DNA from: Siphonodentalium dalli
Lineage: Eukaryota > Mollusca > Scaphopoda > Gadilida > Siphonodentaliidae
NCBI GenBank assembly: GCA_032622095.1
Contig: CP136063.1
Span: 85,165,980 to 85,229,979, forward strand
DNA: 64,000 bases
Reading direction: 5' to 3'
The notes below the pieces were generated by a model that did no database searches, had not been told where the DNA came from, and saw only the letters and a program-made list of their open reading frames with translations. Below are positions 31,649 to 43,140 of this stretch, one piece after another; position 1 is the first letter of the stretch; every line of letters begins with the position of its first letter. The translations under genes were made by a program, and so were the position numbers.

Positions 31649-34088
31649 ATGTCCGATGCCAAGCTTTTTTAAATATGATGAGCTTTGCGCTTCGGCATAT
31701 AAAGAACACATTATGTCATTTGAGACAAAATTTTATGACCTATGTAATCATGTCGATCACCCCTATGGCAGGGCTCTAATTGATCTGACTCTTTCACAGA
31801 AAACATGACATCATCACATATTATGATGAATTATGCCCAAAATATACTGATTCTTGCTTCAATTATGTTAACGATGTTACTCAGTCGGAACTCGACGATA
31901 ACTTTTCTGAAGTGAATGTCAGGATCTATGAATTAAACAGACTCCTTGAGGACTTTTATGACCGAACCCAGGAAATGAGAGACTTTCGAAGTGTCAGTTT
32001 GTCACAGAATCGACATACACCCCTTTCCACTTCACAGTACAGTGAATTGAATGCATTACATAAACTTTCTCAGCTCAGTAAAGATATGTTTACACCATAA
32101 TATTGGTTACCGTACAGAGCTTCGTACTTTGGACCATTATCGATTTACACTTAATAAAGAAGATATAACTGACCGTCAGAAGGTTTTTTAACTTTATACC
32201 CTGGCATTTACCTGATAACCTTATTGATACTCTGAGTAAGGGAGGTAACTTTATCCCTACTCCACTATGGGACCGCAATAAACAACCTGCAAACCTTAAA
32301 CAAATGGTTTATGATAGCCTTGAACGTATCAATAACCGTACAATTCGTCACATATCATCACAATCCTTGTGTCGTACACCTTCATCTAACGTACTGTTAT
32401 ACACACATGTTAACCATCCTGACTTACCACAAACCTTGATTAATTCTACGCTTGACAGCATCAATAGTGTAAACAATCATTGTAATTTGCACCATGCTTC
32501 GCATCGACTATATTTCAAAAATATCTCCGAGTTTGAAACCAAGACAATTGATTTCTATGCTAACCACCCTGGCATTATTATCTCACCAAGCGATAAAAAT
32601 ACCATTGCCTGGTACGCCCATGAATATCGTCGGCAACTCGATGATACTACAACCTATGAAAGGCATCCATATGATACCTTTACTGATTTAATTATCACAG
32701 GTGTCTCTAACATGCATTTAATTGCTTTTCAATATAAAGATTCTACCATAGATAAGGACTTTCTTGTGAAGCTTATTAAAGTCAAAGCTTCAGATATTAT
32801 TATGCCCTCTCTCAATATTGTACCTAAGGTACATTAACTTAAACAGTTTCCAACCCCTGACCTTGAAATGACCCTTAAGGTGCGGCCAATTTTGAACGCA
32901 CATTCTGCTATTTCGACGACAGCGTTACATATATTAGGCGATATGCTTGATGAATATCTTAAACAGTTGCATTACTACTTTGATTGTCATAATTTACAAT
33001 ATACTATATGTAAAGATTCTTTGCATGCTATTCATGAATTCCAAACCCTACATGTTGAACCTAAATTACTATCACAATATTGGTTCATTTAATTTGATTT
33101 CAGTGCATTGCATACATCTATTAGAAATACTGATCTATATCTTGCATTTGATTTTATCAAAGAAATCCTTAATATTGATCAAGACCATTATAATTTCATG
33201 GTTTCATTATTTGAGTTTATCCAGAGTACTTCATACATTCATGTTGGTTTTAAACACCTCTTCCGGCAAAAAGACGGTTTGAGCATGGGCTCTTATTTTA
33301 CCTTACAAGCCGCTAATGTCATTTTATTAAGATGTGAATACTATATGTATCAGAATATTGAGTTCAGTAAATACATACAAATATTTCTTCGATATATTGA
33401 TGACGGCATCATGTTTATTCAAATGGATTATAATAACCTTTGTGTGTTCTTGAATCAGCTCCGAACATACTACCCCTTACATATAGATTTGGAAATATCT
33501 GTCAGCAAGTTTTATGTAAATTGTCTGGATATTACATTCCGTATCAACCATATGTTATGGTTTCAAAACAGCTTGCACATTGGTTTGTACCAAAAACCAT
33601 TCAACACATATTCTTATACACATTTCACCAGTGATCATCCTATTAGTGTATTCAAAGGTATTGTGGCCACTGAATGTTTTAGATATTACCGACATGCTTC
33701 ATGTAAAGAGGACTATATATATTACACCAACCTTTTCCTTATCAGACTTTTGAAATGTGGTTACCCTGAACAGTTTTTAATGAAGCATATCTTACCTTAT
33801 GATACGGTTATGCTTAAGGATATGGCTAAATCAGTCGCTACCGATCAACAGGGTACTTCTCATGATACCTCTGAATTGCCCACTAGTACAAGTGTGGCCG
33901 ACATGCAAAGTAATAATGATCTCCCTACAGTTTATGTGCCTTTGCACTTTTCCAAGACTATACGCAATAACTTTGTTGCTAAGCAACTCATTCGTCACCA
34001 TAATAAAGTTAGATTTTGTAACACTGTAGGTACCAAGTTAAACCAGAAGTTACTCACAAAAAAAACGCCTACACAAGAAATTATTTGA
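31649..34088 (+). pseudogene. Penelope-like reverse transcriptase, broken by frameshifts and stops
   Basis: A coding region of roughly 800 codons can be followed across frames. The N-terminal part (31649-32097) changes frame at a T run near 31665-31670 and again near 31800. A frame change near 32098 and another at the T run 32183-32188 lead into one phase, which runs from ~32190 to 34088 with only two in-frame TAA codons (32835 and 33090). Recognisable blocks, in order: GGNFIPTP near 32242; PSDKNTIAW near 32590; DFSALHTSI near 33098; GLSMGS near 33280; RYIDDG near 33400 (catalytic Asp pair); LYQKPFN near 33580; and a C-terminal thumb-like CGYPEQFL near 33760. This order fits Penelope-like RTs. 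I find no GIY-YIG endonuclease at either end. Another RT lineage remains possible. Confidence 0.65.
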
Positions 34089-34290
34089 TTATATGTAACC
34101 GTACCCCCTCTGCACGAAATATAATAATACACATTATATTCTATATGAAACCCCCCCCCTATGATAAATAATTATTCACGATATTATCCACTGTGTTCAG
34201 TACAGAACCTATTTTTCAGATGCCCCCACCCCAACTCATTTTTATATATAGTATTATTGCAACCATATACTATACCTTTATCCAGATAAC

Positions 34291-34716
34291 ATGGATTGGG
34301 AAAGCGAGGTCCTCGCATACTTGACCAGCAATTGCAAAACTACAGCAGAGTATTTATCTACTGAAGAACTGTGGAACTTGAATCTACAGGATATTCTCTC
34401 CTCTAAAAGTTATATAGAGGTTTTTGACCCATTTAACAATGTTTTCAAGCTTAAGCAAATACCTTACTACAGCTCATTTATTCATATGCATACTGGTATC
34501 AGATTTAGTACCATAGACTTTCGACTCATTAGCCAGTTTCATATTTTTATCTACAAAGTCATCAGCAACATTGTCATAAAAATCACATGCCCTTATGATC
34601 GTATATGTAAACGATTCCATGTAAACATGTACCCAGAATGTAAAAAACGAATTCTATACAAATTGTACCATTACTACCTGTTCACTGACATAGATTTTTC
34701 CACTCCCATACACTAA
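34291..34716 (+). CDS. Hypothetical 141-residue frame downstream of the RT relic
   Basis: An uninterrupted frame beginning MDWESEVLAYLTSN, 200 bp after the RT frame and on the same strand. Composition is protein-like, with an acidic N-terminal third and a Tyr/Lys-rich C-terminus (PECKKRILYKLYHYY). No domain is recognised. It could be an extra frame of the same element or a host-derived piece. It is open while the RT is broken, which is odd if both belong to one dead element. Confidence 0.3.
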   Translation: MDWESEVLAYLTSNCKTTAEYLSTEELWNLNLQDILSSKSYIEVFDPFNNVFKLKQIPYYSSFIHMHTGIRFSTIDFRLISQFHIFIYKVISNIVIKITCPYDRICKRFHVNMYPECKKRILYKLYHYYLFTDIDFSTPIH

Positions 34717-35735
34717 AAATTTTTTGGCAGATCACCCATTTTAACTATCTATTTACCCCTTAAACAACATTATTATCGCCTTTAATATAAACCATATGGC
34801 CGCTTAGGTCACGTACATTAACTTCAAATACACCGCCTGTTCAAATGAAATGTAAAAACAATGTTTTTACTTTTATATTTCCTTAGGTTATGTGCATTAA
34901 CTTCAAATGCACCCCCTGTTGAAATGGAAATATAAAAACAATATTTTTATTTTTATATTTCTTTTCTTGACTAAAAAGTTTTCTAAAGAACCACGCAGTT
35001 GGCCTCCCGTTTTTATCGGCGCATGCGCGACCTCGGCCCATGCATTTAGCAGACGCTCCATTGTAACCTTCACAAAATCTCGATGATTTCTCTCCTGATT
35101 TATATAATTCTCACGTGAGTGCACTGTGTATTTACTGGTTGTTCATATGCATTTATACTTATAGCACATCTAGGCACATTAATTTCAATTTATCAGATGG
35201 TAATTTGTCTAATATTCCTCTTCTAAAATCACCCCGTTTGAAATACTTGTCTGCACAACTTTTGATGACATCATCACACTTTTACTGCCAAACTCAACTG
35301 TAAATTTCTATGTCCCCATGTGAACTTCACCTTGTATTTTACAATAATCTGTAATCATTATTAATTCTGTAATGGCATTCTCACACTTGTATCAACATGT
35401 TGTAGTGCATATATTTTTTTTTTGCACATGTAAATAATACACAATTATTCACTCATGCTAAAATATAATCATCTAAATTGCAATCTGTACTCCATTATTT
35501 CCCCCCCCCCATTTTATGAGTTCGTGGTACATAGCGGTTATTTAGCTGGATCGGCTTAACCACATGTTAAGTGACACTGCCTGGCCGTAAGCTTATTGTG
35601 TTAAAAAGTGTCGAAAAGCGGTGGTCTGTTGTTTAAACACTCCATCACCAGGTACATAACTGACGACGATTCCAGTGAAATTTAGCATTTTACTTCAGAC
35701 TTACACCTACACTTACATTCTACAACTGCTTACTC
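34717..35735. other. Non-coding stretch with an ~85 bp tandem duplication
   Basis: 34800-34975 holds two diverged copies of a block with ATTAACTTCAAATRCACC and a TAAAAACAATRTTTTTA palindrome. A poly(C) run lies near 35500. The rest is AT-rich with no gene seen; part may be the 3' region of the RT element. Confidence 0.5.
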
Positions 35736-36240
35736 ATGTACATAACTATAAATTTCAAAATTAACCCTTTCGAAAACTCGCGGCCTATGCTTACGTTCCT
35801 AATTTCTAAATTTGTAACACCTAACTATGTACCACGCTCCCATCTTTTACTGAAACTACCGGTATGGGACAATCATGAAACTAAAGAATATTTTAATACT
35901 CTACGTATAACTAGTTCATGTATGATAGTGCGTGATTCTACGATACTGGTACGCATACTCTGTCATAGGTATACCTATATTTTCCAAATTTCAAAACACC
36001 AGGCATACCTCTATTATGCTCCTGTTTTTAATTTTACTGACTATGGAATTGTCCAAGTGGCGCTTCGGAATGTGTACCTAGATAATGATCACCTTTGTCC
36101 ATGTTACCGAAGACAGGTTTACCCTTGTATTCTGTGGTGTTCCCAGCCCCCCCGGATCTCTATATTTTACAACAACGATGGTAATGATGACAATAATGCT
36201 GCTGATGATGTGGTGATGATGGCGGTGATGATGATGCTGA
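35736..36240. other. Open stretch of doubtful coding status
   Basis: A plus-strand frame of 188 codons spans 35736-36302, but its last quarter is a (GAT)n-type microsatellite (36170-36250) and the remainder shows no domain, so I do not call a gene. Confidence 0.3.
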
Positions 36241-36242
36241 TG

Positions 36243-37135
36243 GTTATATTGTGTCGCAAGGATTATAGGACTTCATTTCTATCCAATAATGCCATGTTTT
36301 AGTATATTTTTCAATATCGTTTCCATGGTAACAGGTATTTCTCACGGTATTGGGCATTTTCGGCAGTTTAATCAAAATGCATTTTAAGTAGACGTATGCA
36401 GCTGTTTCAGTACGCATAAATTATTACTGTTACCAATGTAGTACATGTACCTAATAAATGTTCCAATTACAAAATTATCGCATTTTTGGTAAAAATCACC
36501 ATTTTCACCACAAAATGGCAATAAAACCCTTATGACCTATATGTGCATCCTGTTTAATACTGGCTGGAACATAGTTATGGTCGAAAAAGGGTTTGAGACA
36601 TCTATAACGCGTTGCCATAATATGTTTTGCTTCATTACACGCTTTAAATGTCCGGTTTATGGAAAAAAAAATCATTATTTCTGATTATTTGACGAAATTT
36701 GGTCCGTTTCCATGACAACAGCTGAATAAACCTCAACAGTGACCCTATGAAAAAGTCTGAATTAAAAGTGCATGTCATAGAAAACAAATTTCAGAAAGTT
36801 ATATTGTGTTACAAAGGTTATTGGACTTTCCAATAATGCCATTTTTTGTATTTTTTCAATATCGTTTCCATGGCAACAGTTATTTCTCAGGGTATTGTGC
36901 CTTTTCGACAGTTTTATCCAAATTAGTTTGAACTACCCGTACGAAGCTATTACAATGTGCATAAATTATTACTGTAACCAATGTAGTATCTAATAAATGT
37001 TCCAATTCCAAAATTATCGCATTTTTTGCAAAAATCAACAGTTTTTAACCCAAAATGGCAATAAAACCCTCATAACCTATATGGGCATCCTATTAACTAC
37101 TGGAGTAGTTGGAAAATAGTTATCGTGGACAAATT
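36243..37135. repeat. ~545 bp tandem duplication with X-box motifs
   Basis: Two diverged copies (about 80% by eye) start near 36243 and 36795. Shared blocks include TTCAATATCGTTTCCATGG, CATAAATTATTACTGT and CAAAATGGCAATAAAACCC. GTTTCCATGGTAAC (~36317) and GTTTCCATGGCAAC (~36862) match the RFX X-box palindrome GTTNCCATGGNAAC. Confidence 0.8.
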
Positions 37136-37403
37136 ACATCAAGAAATTATCTTCAACATATGTGTTCTGTCCTGGAATGTGCTTAAATTCTTTTTTACCG
37201 TCTGCTGAAGGGTTTTATCTCAAAATCTGTCTACATTGTTTACATGCCGTTCCACGACAACGGCACCACTTACAAAGTTTACAGCAGGGCGGAACATGAA
37301 GCTGACATCTTCTACTTTCCTATGATCTATAATTTTTCCGTGTGTAAAAAAAAAAAATAAACTCGAAAAATAAGCCCCGTTGGGGCCAAGACCGCTCCTC
37401 TAT
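37136..37403. other. Spacer, no feature recognised
   Basis: AT-rich spacer with a poly(A) run near 37350. Nothing else seen. Confidence 0.4.
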
Positions 37404-38660
37404 AAGGAGTTATTAGAAGTACGAGGACATTAAGGGGATCCGGGCTGTGAGTTTGTTTATTGGGGGCACAAGTTTTTAATTCTGGCTGAATCTGACAAAT
37501 TTAGGGGTTAACATCGTCACTTCTGTTTGGCCGTGACCATCGTCCGTGTGTATGTGAGTGTTTCCATCACACCCGTGTACAGATAAGGTCACTAAAATCA
37601 CCCCTAGACGCAGCAGGGGCGGTCCGGGTTATTAGTTTCGTTATCGGTAAACATATTCGGCGGTGGCGGCATTTTGGGGGTTAATTGCCAGGCATTCTAG
37701 GCGACTCGCCCTTGTTTCTTCGTGAGTGTAGTCGAGATTAGTTCTGCAACACATATGTAAGGAGTTATTAGAAGTACGAGAACATTAAGGGGGGCCCGGG
37801 CTGTGAGTTTGTTTATTGGGGGCACAATTTTGTAATTCTAGCTGAATCTGGGACGTTTAGGGGTTAATAACGGCACTTCCGTTTAACCTTGACCACTCTC
37901 TGTGCGTATTTGGGTTTCATTAACACCCTCGCACAGATATGGATATTAAATTCAAACTTGGACGCAGCAGGGACGGTCCGGGCTGTTAGCTTCATTTCGC
38001 GGCGAACATTTTCGCCGATGCCGGCATTTTGAGGGTTAATAGCGACCCTGAGTGGGTTTCCATGACACCCCTGCACTTATATTGCCCTTAAAATAACTCA
38101 TATAGTCCATATGGGGGTTCCGGGCTGTCAGCGTCGTTATCGGTAAACATATTCGGCGATGGCGACATTTTGGGGTTAATTGTCAGGCATTCGTGGGCGA
38201 CTCGCCCTTGTATCTTCGTGAGTGTAGTCGAGGGTAGTTCCGCAACACATATGTAAGGAGTTATTAGAAGTACGAGGACATTAAGGGGGTCCGGGCTGTG
38301 AGTTTGTTTATTGGGGGCACAATTTTGTAATTCTGGCTGAATCTGGGAAGTTATGGGGTTAAAAACGGCACTTCCGTTTGACCTTAACCACTCTTCCAGC
38401 GTATTTGGGTTTCATTAACACCCTCGCACAGATATGGATACTAAAATCACACCTGGACGCAGCAGGGGCGGTCCGGGCTGTTAGCTTCATTTCGCGGTGA
38501 ACATTTTCGCCGATGCCGGCATTTTGAGGGTTAATAGCGACCCTGCGTGGGTTTCCATGACACCCCTGCACTTATATTTCCCTTAAAATCACTCATATAG
38601 TCCATATGTGGGGTCCGGGCTGGTCCGGGCTGGTCCGGGCTGGTCCGGGTGGTGTTTAGT
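37404..38660. repeat. Complex satellite with higher-order structure
   Basis: AAGGAGTTATTAGAAGTACG starts at 37404, 37759 and 38255, giving unequal spacings of 355 and 496 bp. Sub-blocks (GGGTTAATAGCGACCCTG, GCAGGGGCGGTCCGGG, TTCGCCGATGCCGGCATTTT) occur in different numbers per copy. The block ends in a run of GGTCCGGGCT decamers at ~38608-38650. Short minus-strand frames inside are products of the repeat. Confidence 0.9.
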
Positions 38661-38960
38661 CACACCGGTCAAAGGGTGTCTTGAGTTGCATGACGTCTCG
38701 TCTCGCCATATATTTTGCATGAGGTGTGTCAAATGTTACCCAATCAACATCCGTTAATTAATTGTGGTTACGTCGCGTGTACGGAAATTCGTAACTAAAT
38801 TTATGACTGCAACCATAAACTAATTTATATTAGAAATTCAATTTGATTTTTGATAGCCTGTTAACCGGAACGTTTTCAGCTGAAATCTTCGATTGAAACT
38901 AAAAATTATTTTAAAATATATTATCAATATTATATCGCTGTTCAGTTCAGTTATATTCCT
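38661..38960. mobile_element. Degenerate relative of the TTAA/GTACTGTAC element family
   Basis: Shares the interior blocks GATAGCCTGTTAACCGGAACG and a CATAAAYTAATTTATAT stretch with the elements at 43734-44482 and 50647-51169. Its ends are not recognisable. Confidence 0.55.
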
Positions 38961-39332
38961 TATAATTTAGTCTAGTCTATATGGTTTCCCCAATATGTTT
39001 CCATAACATCGGATAAGTCCTTGGCGAGAAATAATTGTGGCACACAACACAAACACCGGTCAATCATGCGTCCAGTTGAAGAGAAACATTGCATCATTTT
39101 CATGTGTCCGTCAATGGAAATCAATAACTCTGGCAACTTGCCAAACACGTGTGGGGCTGCCGTCCGGGAACAATTTGCGCAGCTGTGCTTTCTGTGAGAG
39201 CTACCCACGCCGATTAATTAATGTTATCGATCAATAACGTCAATGACTAATTAATTGACAACCAATTGTTTTATAGTAATCCTCGAATTGACAGCTTACG
39301 ATTACTGTTGCCAACACACAGCTAACATTTTG
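38961..39332. other. Spacer, no gene called
   Basis: Short open stretches occur on both strands. A minus-strand piece reads CVVCHNYF, a possible zinc-binding scrap, but no frame extends it convincingly. Confidence 0.3.
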
Positions 39333-40085
39333 TTAAAGCGATACTGCACTCAAATGTTGTTGTTGGTTTCTATAGTCTCTGAGTCGTAGAATAAGGTAAC
39401 CAGATTTTCGTTATTTGAAAGTCTGTTGAGTACGAAGTAATGTTACGGATGGCAGATTAGCCGGAATGCGAAAATACAAATTGTTGTCGAGTAATTTTTG
39501 TACAGTTTTCAAGCAATTTATGTTTCAAATAAATGTTATATTATATGTATACTAGTCCTATTTACTCATTTAAGATATTGTATCTCACGTGTTTTTGTTA
39601 TTGAAATCAAGCTTTCCGATTGGTTGGCTACTCGACTCTATTAGTCGTAGTTGTATACTACGCCTTCAAGTCTCTCCCATCGTGCAATATGCATATGTAG
39701 TTTTGACTACTAAAAATAGTAACGAACACTACATCAAACTTTGTTCTGAAACTACTTGTTATTTCGCCGCTGATCCAAATTAAAGCTTCAGTAAGGCGAA
39801 CATCAATTGTCTGAACTTAGTAAAAGTTGAAAATAGTAGTTTCCTACTGCTATATCAAAATTACAAAGGTTTTCTCTGGAGTCCCGTTGCGTTTCCTAAG
39901 TTCGCGATACCCCATTCCTATACCGGTAACACTAAAACGTGTGATCGGTTGCCGTACCCGAACAACTAATAAAATGAACCGAGAATACAATTTGCCGATT
40001 ACAACTTGTTTTAGCTGTCTCTTGTAAATAAATAATACCCCTATGCTGTATACTAAGCGTTGAATAAACACGCTACTGCAGATTA

Positions 40086-40361
40086 TCATGGCACAATAAC
40101 ACCAATCATACGTTCATGTTTCCGGAGTTGGGTACAATTTTTTTTGTAGTCGTAAATTCTTTGCTTCCGATCAGAGTCACGTGACCGCTCGGTTCGAAAA
40201 TAATCAATAATTTCGTGTACAAGAGCGACTGATACTAATAAATGACCAAATTTAATACATTCTTCGTTCGTCCGGGCACCAATTAAGAGTGGGTAAGTGG
40301 TTGAAATGTGTTGACATTGGTCTAAATGTTCTTGAGTTTGGTCACTGGTCACCACAGGCAC
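40086..40361 (-). CDS. Hypothetical 91-residue frame inside the TIR element
   Basis: A minus-strand frame beginning MPVVTSDQTQEH with reasonably protein-like composition (HEIIDYFRTERSRDSDRK). No domain recognised. It could be captured host sequence, an exon of a host gene, or chance. Confidence 0.2.
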   Translation of the reverse strand: MPVVTSDQTQEHLDQCQHISTTYPLLIGARTNEECIKFGHLLVSVALVHEIIDYFRTERSRDSDRKQRIYDYKKNCTQLRKHERMIGVIVP

Positions 40362-40639
40362 AGGTCGGGCAATTCTTGAATTGCTTCTGAGTTTCTGACC
40401 TGCGCAATTCCCTAATTAAGCTGGAAATCTGAGCATGCTGTATATAGTTTTGAAAATTAGTGATAAGCCATACTAGTAATGGCGTGATTTGAAGTAAAAC
40501 CTTCCCACATATTAATAGTAGTAGTCTGGAATCTGCAAAATTAATATGTTATATTGGAAGGTTTTATTTCAAATCATACATATATTTATCATATGATCAC
40601 TGATTTTCAAACGTAACAAAAAGGAACAGCAGAAATTAA

Positions 40640-41240
40640 TGACTGACACAGTTTTTTGCAAAAAAAACAACAAAAACAGTTTTTTTTAAAACAGGAAAAC
40701 AAACATGAAAAATAAACAAAATAGATAAAGATTTACAAAAAAACAAACAACAAAGTTCAACAGGAAAACAAACATTGAAAAAAAAACACAGGCATAATTA
40801 AAAAAAACAAACAAACAGGTGAAAAAGTTCAACAAAAACAAACAAACCTGAACAAAGGGGAATTTAAAAAAAAAAAAAATTTAAACAACAAACAGGCAGG
40901 CAAAGTTTAAAAAAAAATAAAAAAAAAAAAAAAAATTACAACAAAAAAATTAATTTTAAAAAACAAACAAACCTGAACAAAGGGGAATTAAAAAAAAATA
41001 ATATTTTTTTAAAACAGGATAACAAACATGAAAAATAAACAAACAATAAATAAACATTTACAACAAATAAAAATAATTTAAAAAAACAACAAAAAATAAT
41101 TTAAAAAAACAACAAACAGGCAGCCAAAGTTTTTTTTTAAACAGGAAAACAAACATTGAAAAAAAAAAAAAAAAAACCTGAACAAAGAGGAATTTAAATG
41201 TTTTTGTTTTTTTGTTTTTTTTACATATTATTATTATATT
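40640..41240. repeat. A-rich low-complexity tract
   Basis: Long A runs interspersed with AACAAA and GGAAAACAAACAT-type blocks that recur irregularly (for example AACCTGAACAAAGGGGAA near 40845 and 40970). It ends in a T-rich stretch. No coding potential. Confidence 0.85.
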
Positions 41241-41298
41241 TTTTTTTTTAAATGGTGTTTGCCCACTGGTTTGCCTTTAATTTCTGCATTTGTTCGAT

Positions 41299-41460
41299 AC
41301 AATATAATAATTAGAGCATGACTTGTCGTGAAATACGCCGATATAGTGCATAGTGCGGTTGTGTATTCACTCCGCTTCGCGTCGTGAACTACACAACCTC
41401 ACTATGCACTATATCGGCGTATTTCACTCCAAGCCATGCTCTATTTATTAATTATTGTAT
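41299..41460. repeat. Large near-perfect hairpin (foldback)
   Basis: Left arm from 41299 and right arm to 41460 pair over ~75 bp. The core is GAAATACGCCGATATAGTGC then ATAGTG, returned as CACTATGCACTATATCGGCG. A short CG-rich loop around TCCGCTTCGCG separates them. Confidence 0.9.
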
Positions 41461-42165
41461 AGGCCTAGTCACCAATCAGCGAGTGGCTTGAATTTACGCC
41501 CCGTATCAATATAATTGTTTACACGATCATGAGTGACACGCGTTGCCTAATCCACTATCCGTGAATTAATTTGATTACCTCTTGTACACGGAAATTCGTA
41601 ATTTATTTTATGGCTCCAGCCATAAATTAAATTTATATCAAATTATTAACTTTGATTTTATTGAAAAATGCGTACAGTACCCCTTTAACATTCTTGAAGC
41701 AGTGTTGCTCTCGATTAAATAATAGTCATTCGACCCTTTCACTATAGGTCAGATTATGTACTTTTATGGCAGTTATTCATTTCCAATTAATGTGTATACA
41801 TAAAGTACTGGCTGCACGATGACGCTGTTCCAAGAAATTCCCTTAAAGGGGTACTGTACGCCTTTTTCAATAAATTCCCAGTGATGACAACGATCTAATT
41901 TAGAAAACTAAGTAATTTGAGTCGAAGATGTATTCTGTAAACGTTCAGGTTAATATTTTATCTTAAAATCAAAGTTAATAATTTGATATAAATTGAATTT
42001 ATGGCTGGAGCCATAAATTAAATTACCAATTTCCGTGTACAAGACGTAATCAAAAATAATTCACGGATAGTGGATTGGGCAACGCGTGGCACAAATGATC
42101 GTGTAAACAATTATGTTGATACGGGGCCTAAACTCAAGCCACTCACTTATTAGTGACTATACAAT
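41446..42165. repeat. Inner inverted pair with GTACTGTAC ends facing each other
   Basis: 41446-41688 and 41843-42165 are reverse complements (ATGGCTCCAGCCATAAATTAA and its inverse region, AACGCGTTGCC-type blocks). The inner ends are CGTACAGTACCCCTTTAA and TTAAAGGGGTACTGTACG, separated by 154 bp. These are the ends of the TTAA MITE family, so two copies appear joined head to head. Confidence 0.75.
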
Positions 42166-42439
42166 GACTTAAATGAGTATACGAGACTAGTATGCATATA
42201 ATATAACATTTATTTGATACATTGGCTTGAAAACTGTACAAAAATTACTCGACAACGACAATTTGTATTTTTGCATTCCGACTAATCTGCCATCCGTAAC
42301 ATTACTTCGTACTCAACAGACTTTCAAATAATCGAAATCTGGTTATCTTATTCTACGACTCAGAGACTATAGAAACCAACAACAACATTTGAGTACAGTA
42401 TTCCTTTAAACTTTGATCAAAGACGTCTTCATTAATTTA

Positions 42440-43140
42440 CATTTATGTTGTTATCTATTATATATTTTGGAAGATATGTGTGTGTGTGGGGGGGGGGTGT
42501 GTGTTTGGGGGGGGGGGTGTCTGTCTGTCTGGTTGTCTGTGTGTTCGCGATGGACTCGAAAACGGCCCAGCCGATTTCGATGAAACTTGGTATGTGGGGG
42601 TACTTTCGGCCGGGAAGTGGCAAGGGCCTGTTAATTTGCCCGTGCGACGTGACCTTGACCTTGAAATCGGGTCATTTCAAGGTCGAACGCCCGAGTATCT
42701 CTGGATTTCGGTGAAAATTAGTGTCTGGGGATACTTTCGTATGGGGAGTGTCGTAAGCCTATTCATTTGACATGCGACGTGACTTTGATCTTGAAATCGG
42801 GTCAATTCAAGGTCAAATCGCGAATTTTGATGGGATTTCGACGAAATTTGACACGTATGGTTACTTTTGTCCACTGAGTGTTTTGGACGGGTCAAATCGT
42901 GACCCCGACCTGACCTTGACCTTCAAAATGATCAATTCGAGGTCAAATCGGGTAAAACCGGATGGATTTCGACGGGTACTTTTGTCGGGTACTATTGTCC
43001 GGGCAGTGTTTTTGACGGGTCAAATCGTGACCCCACCTGACCTTGACCTTCAAAATGGACAATTCAAGGTCAAATCGAGAAATTTGCCGAAAAGCAGAGG
43101 GGAAGCAACCCAGACGAAGTCGGGTCCACCTGCTAGTATA
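42440..43140. repeat. Microsatellite-tailed repeat, family B (inverted relative to the 56 kb copies)
   Basis: Begins in a (TG)n/(G)n tract and TCTGTCTGTCTG, then GCGATGGACTCGAAAACGGC. It continues through TGACCTTGACCTTGAA blocks to GGTCCACCTGCTAGTA at ~43120-43140. The opposite orientation of the same family is at 56391-57840. Frames of up to 144 codons exist on the plus strand but are repeats in protein guise. Confidence 0.8.

Larger units (their letters stand above)
39333..42409. mobile_element. 3.1 kb TTAA-bounded element with ~245 bp terminal inverted repeats
   Basis: TTAA at 39333-39336 and 42406-42409 bound two arms, 39337-39580 and 42162-42405, which are reverse complements with scattered changes. 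Landmarks are TCAAATGTTGTTGTTGGTTTC, printed here only in part as TTGTTGTTGGTTTC, and its inverted form GAAACCAACAACAA. The interior holds an A-rich tract, a large hairpin and a second inverted pair. No transposase is found. TTAA borders suggest piggyBac-type mobilisation. Confidence 0.75.

Noticed and set aside
35736-36302. 188-codon plus-strand frame
   Set aside because: No domain; the end is a GAT microsatellite and the start lies in anonymous AT-rich DNA.
38972-39208. 78-codon minus-strand frame with CxxC pairs
   Set aside because: Short, no matching domain, and the CVVC-type scrap lies in a different phase with stops close by.
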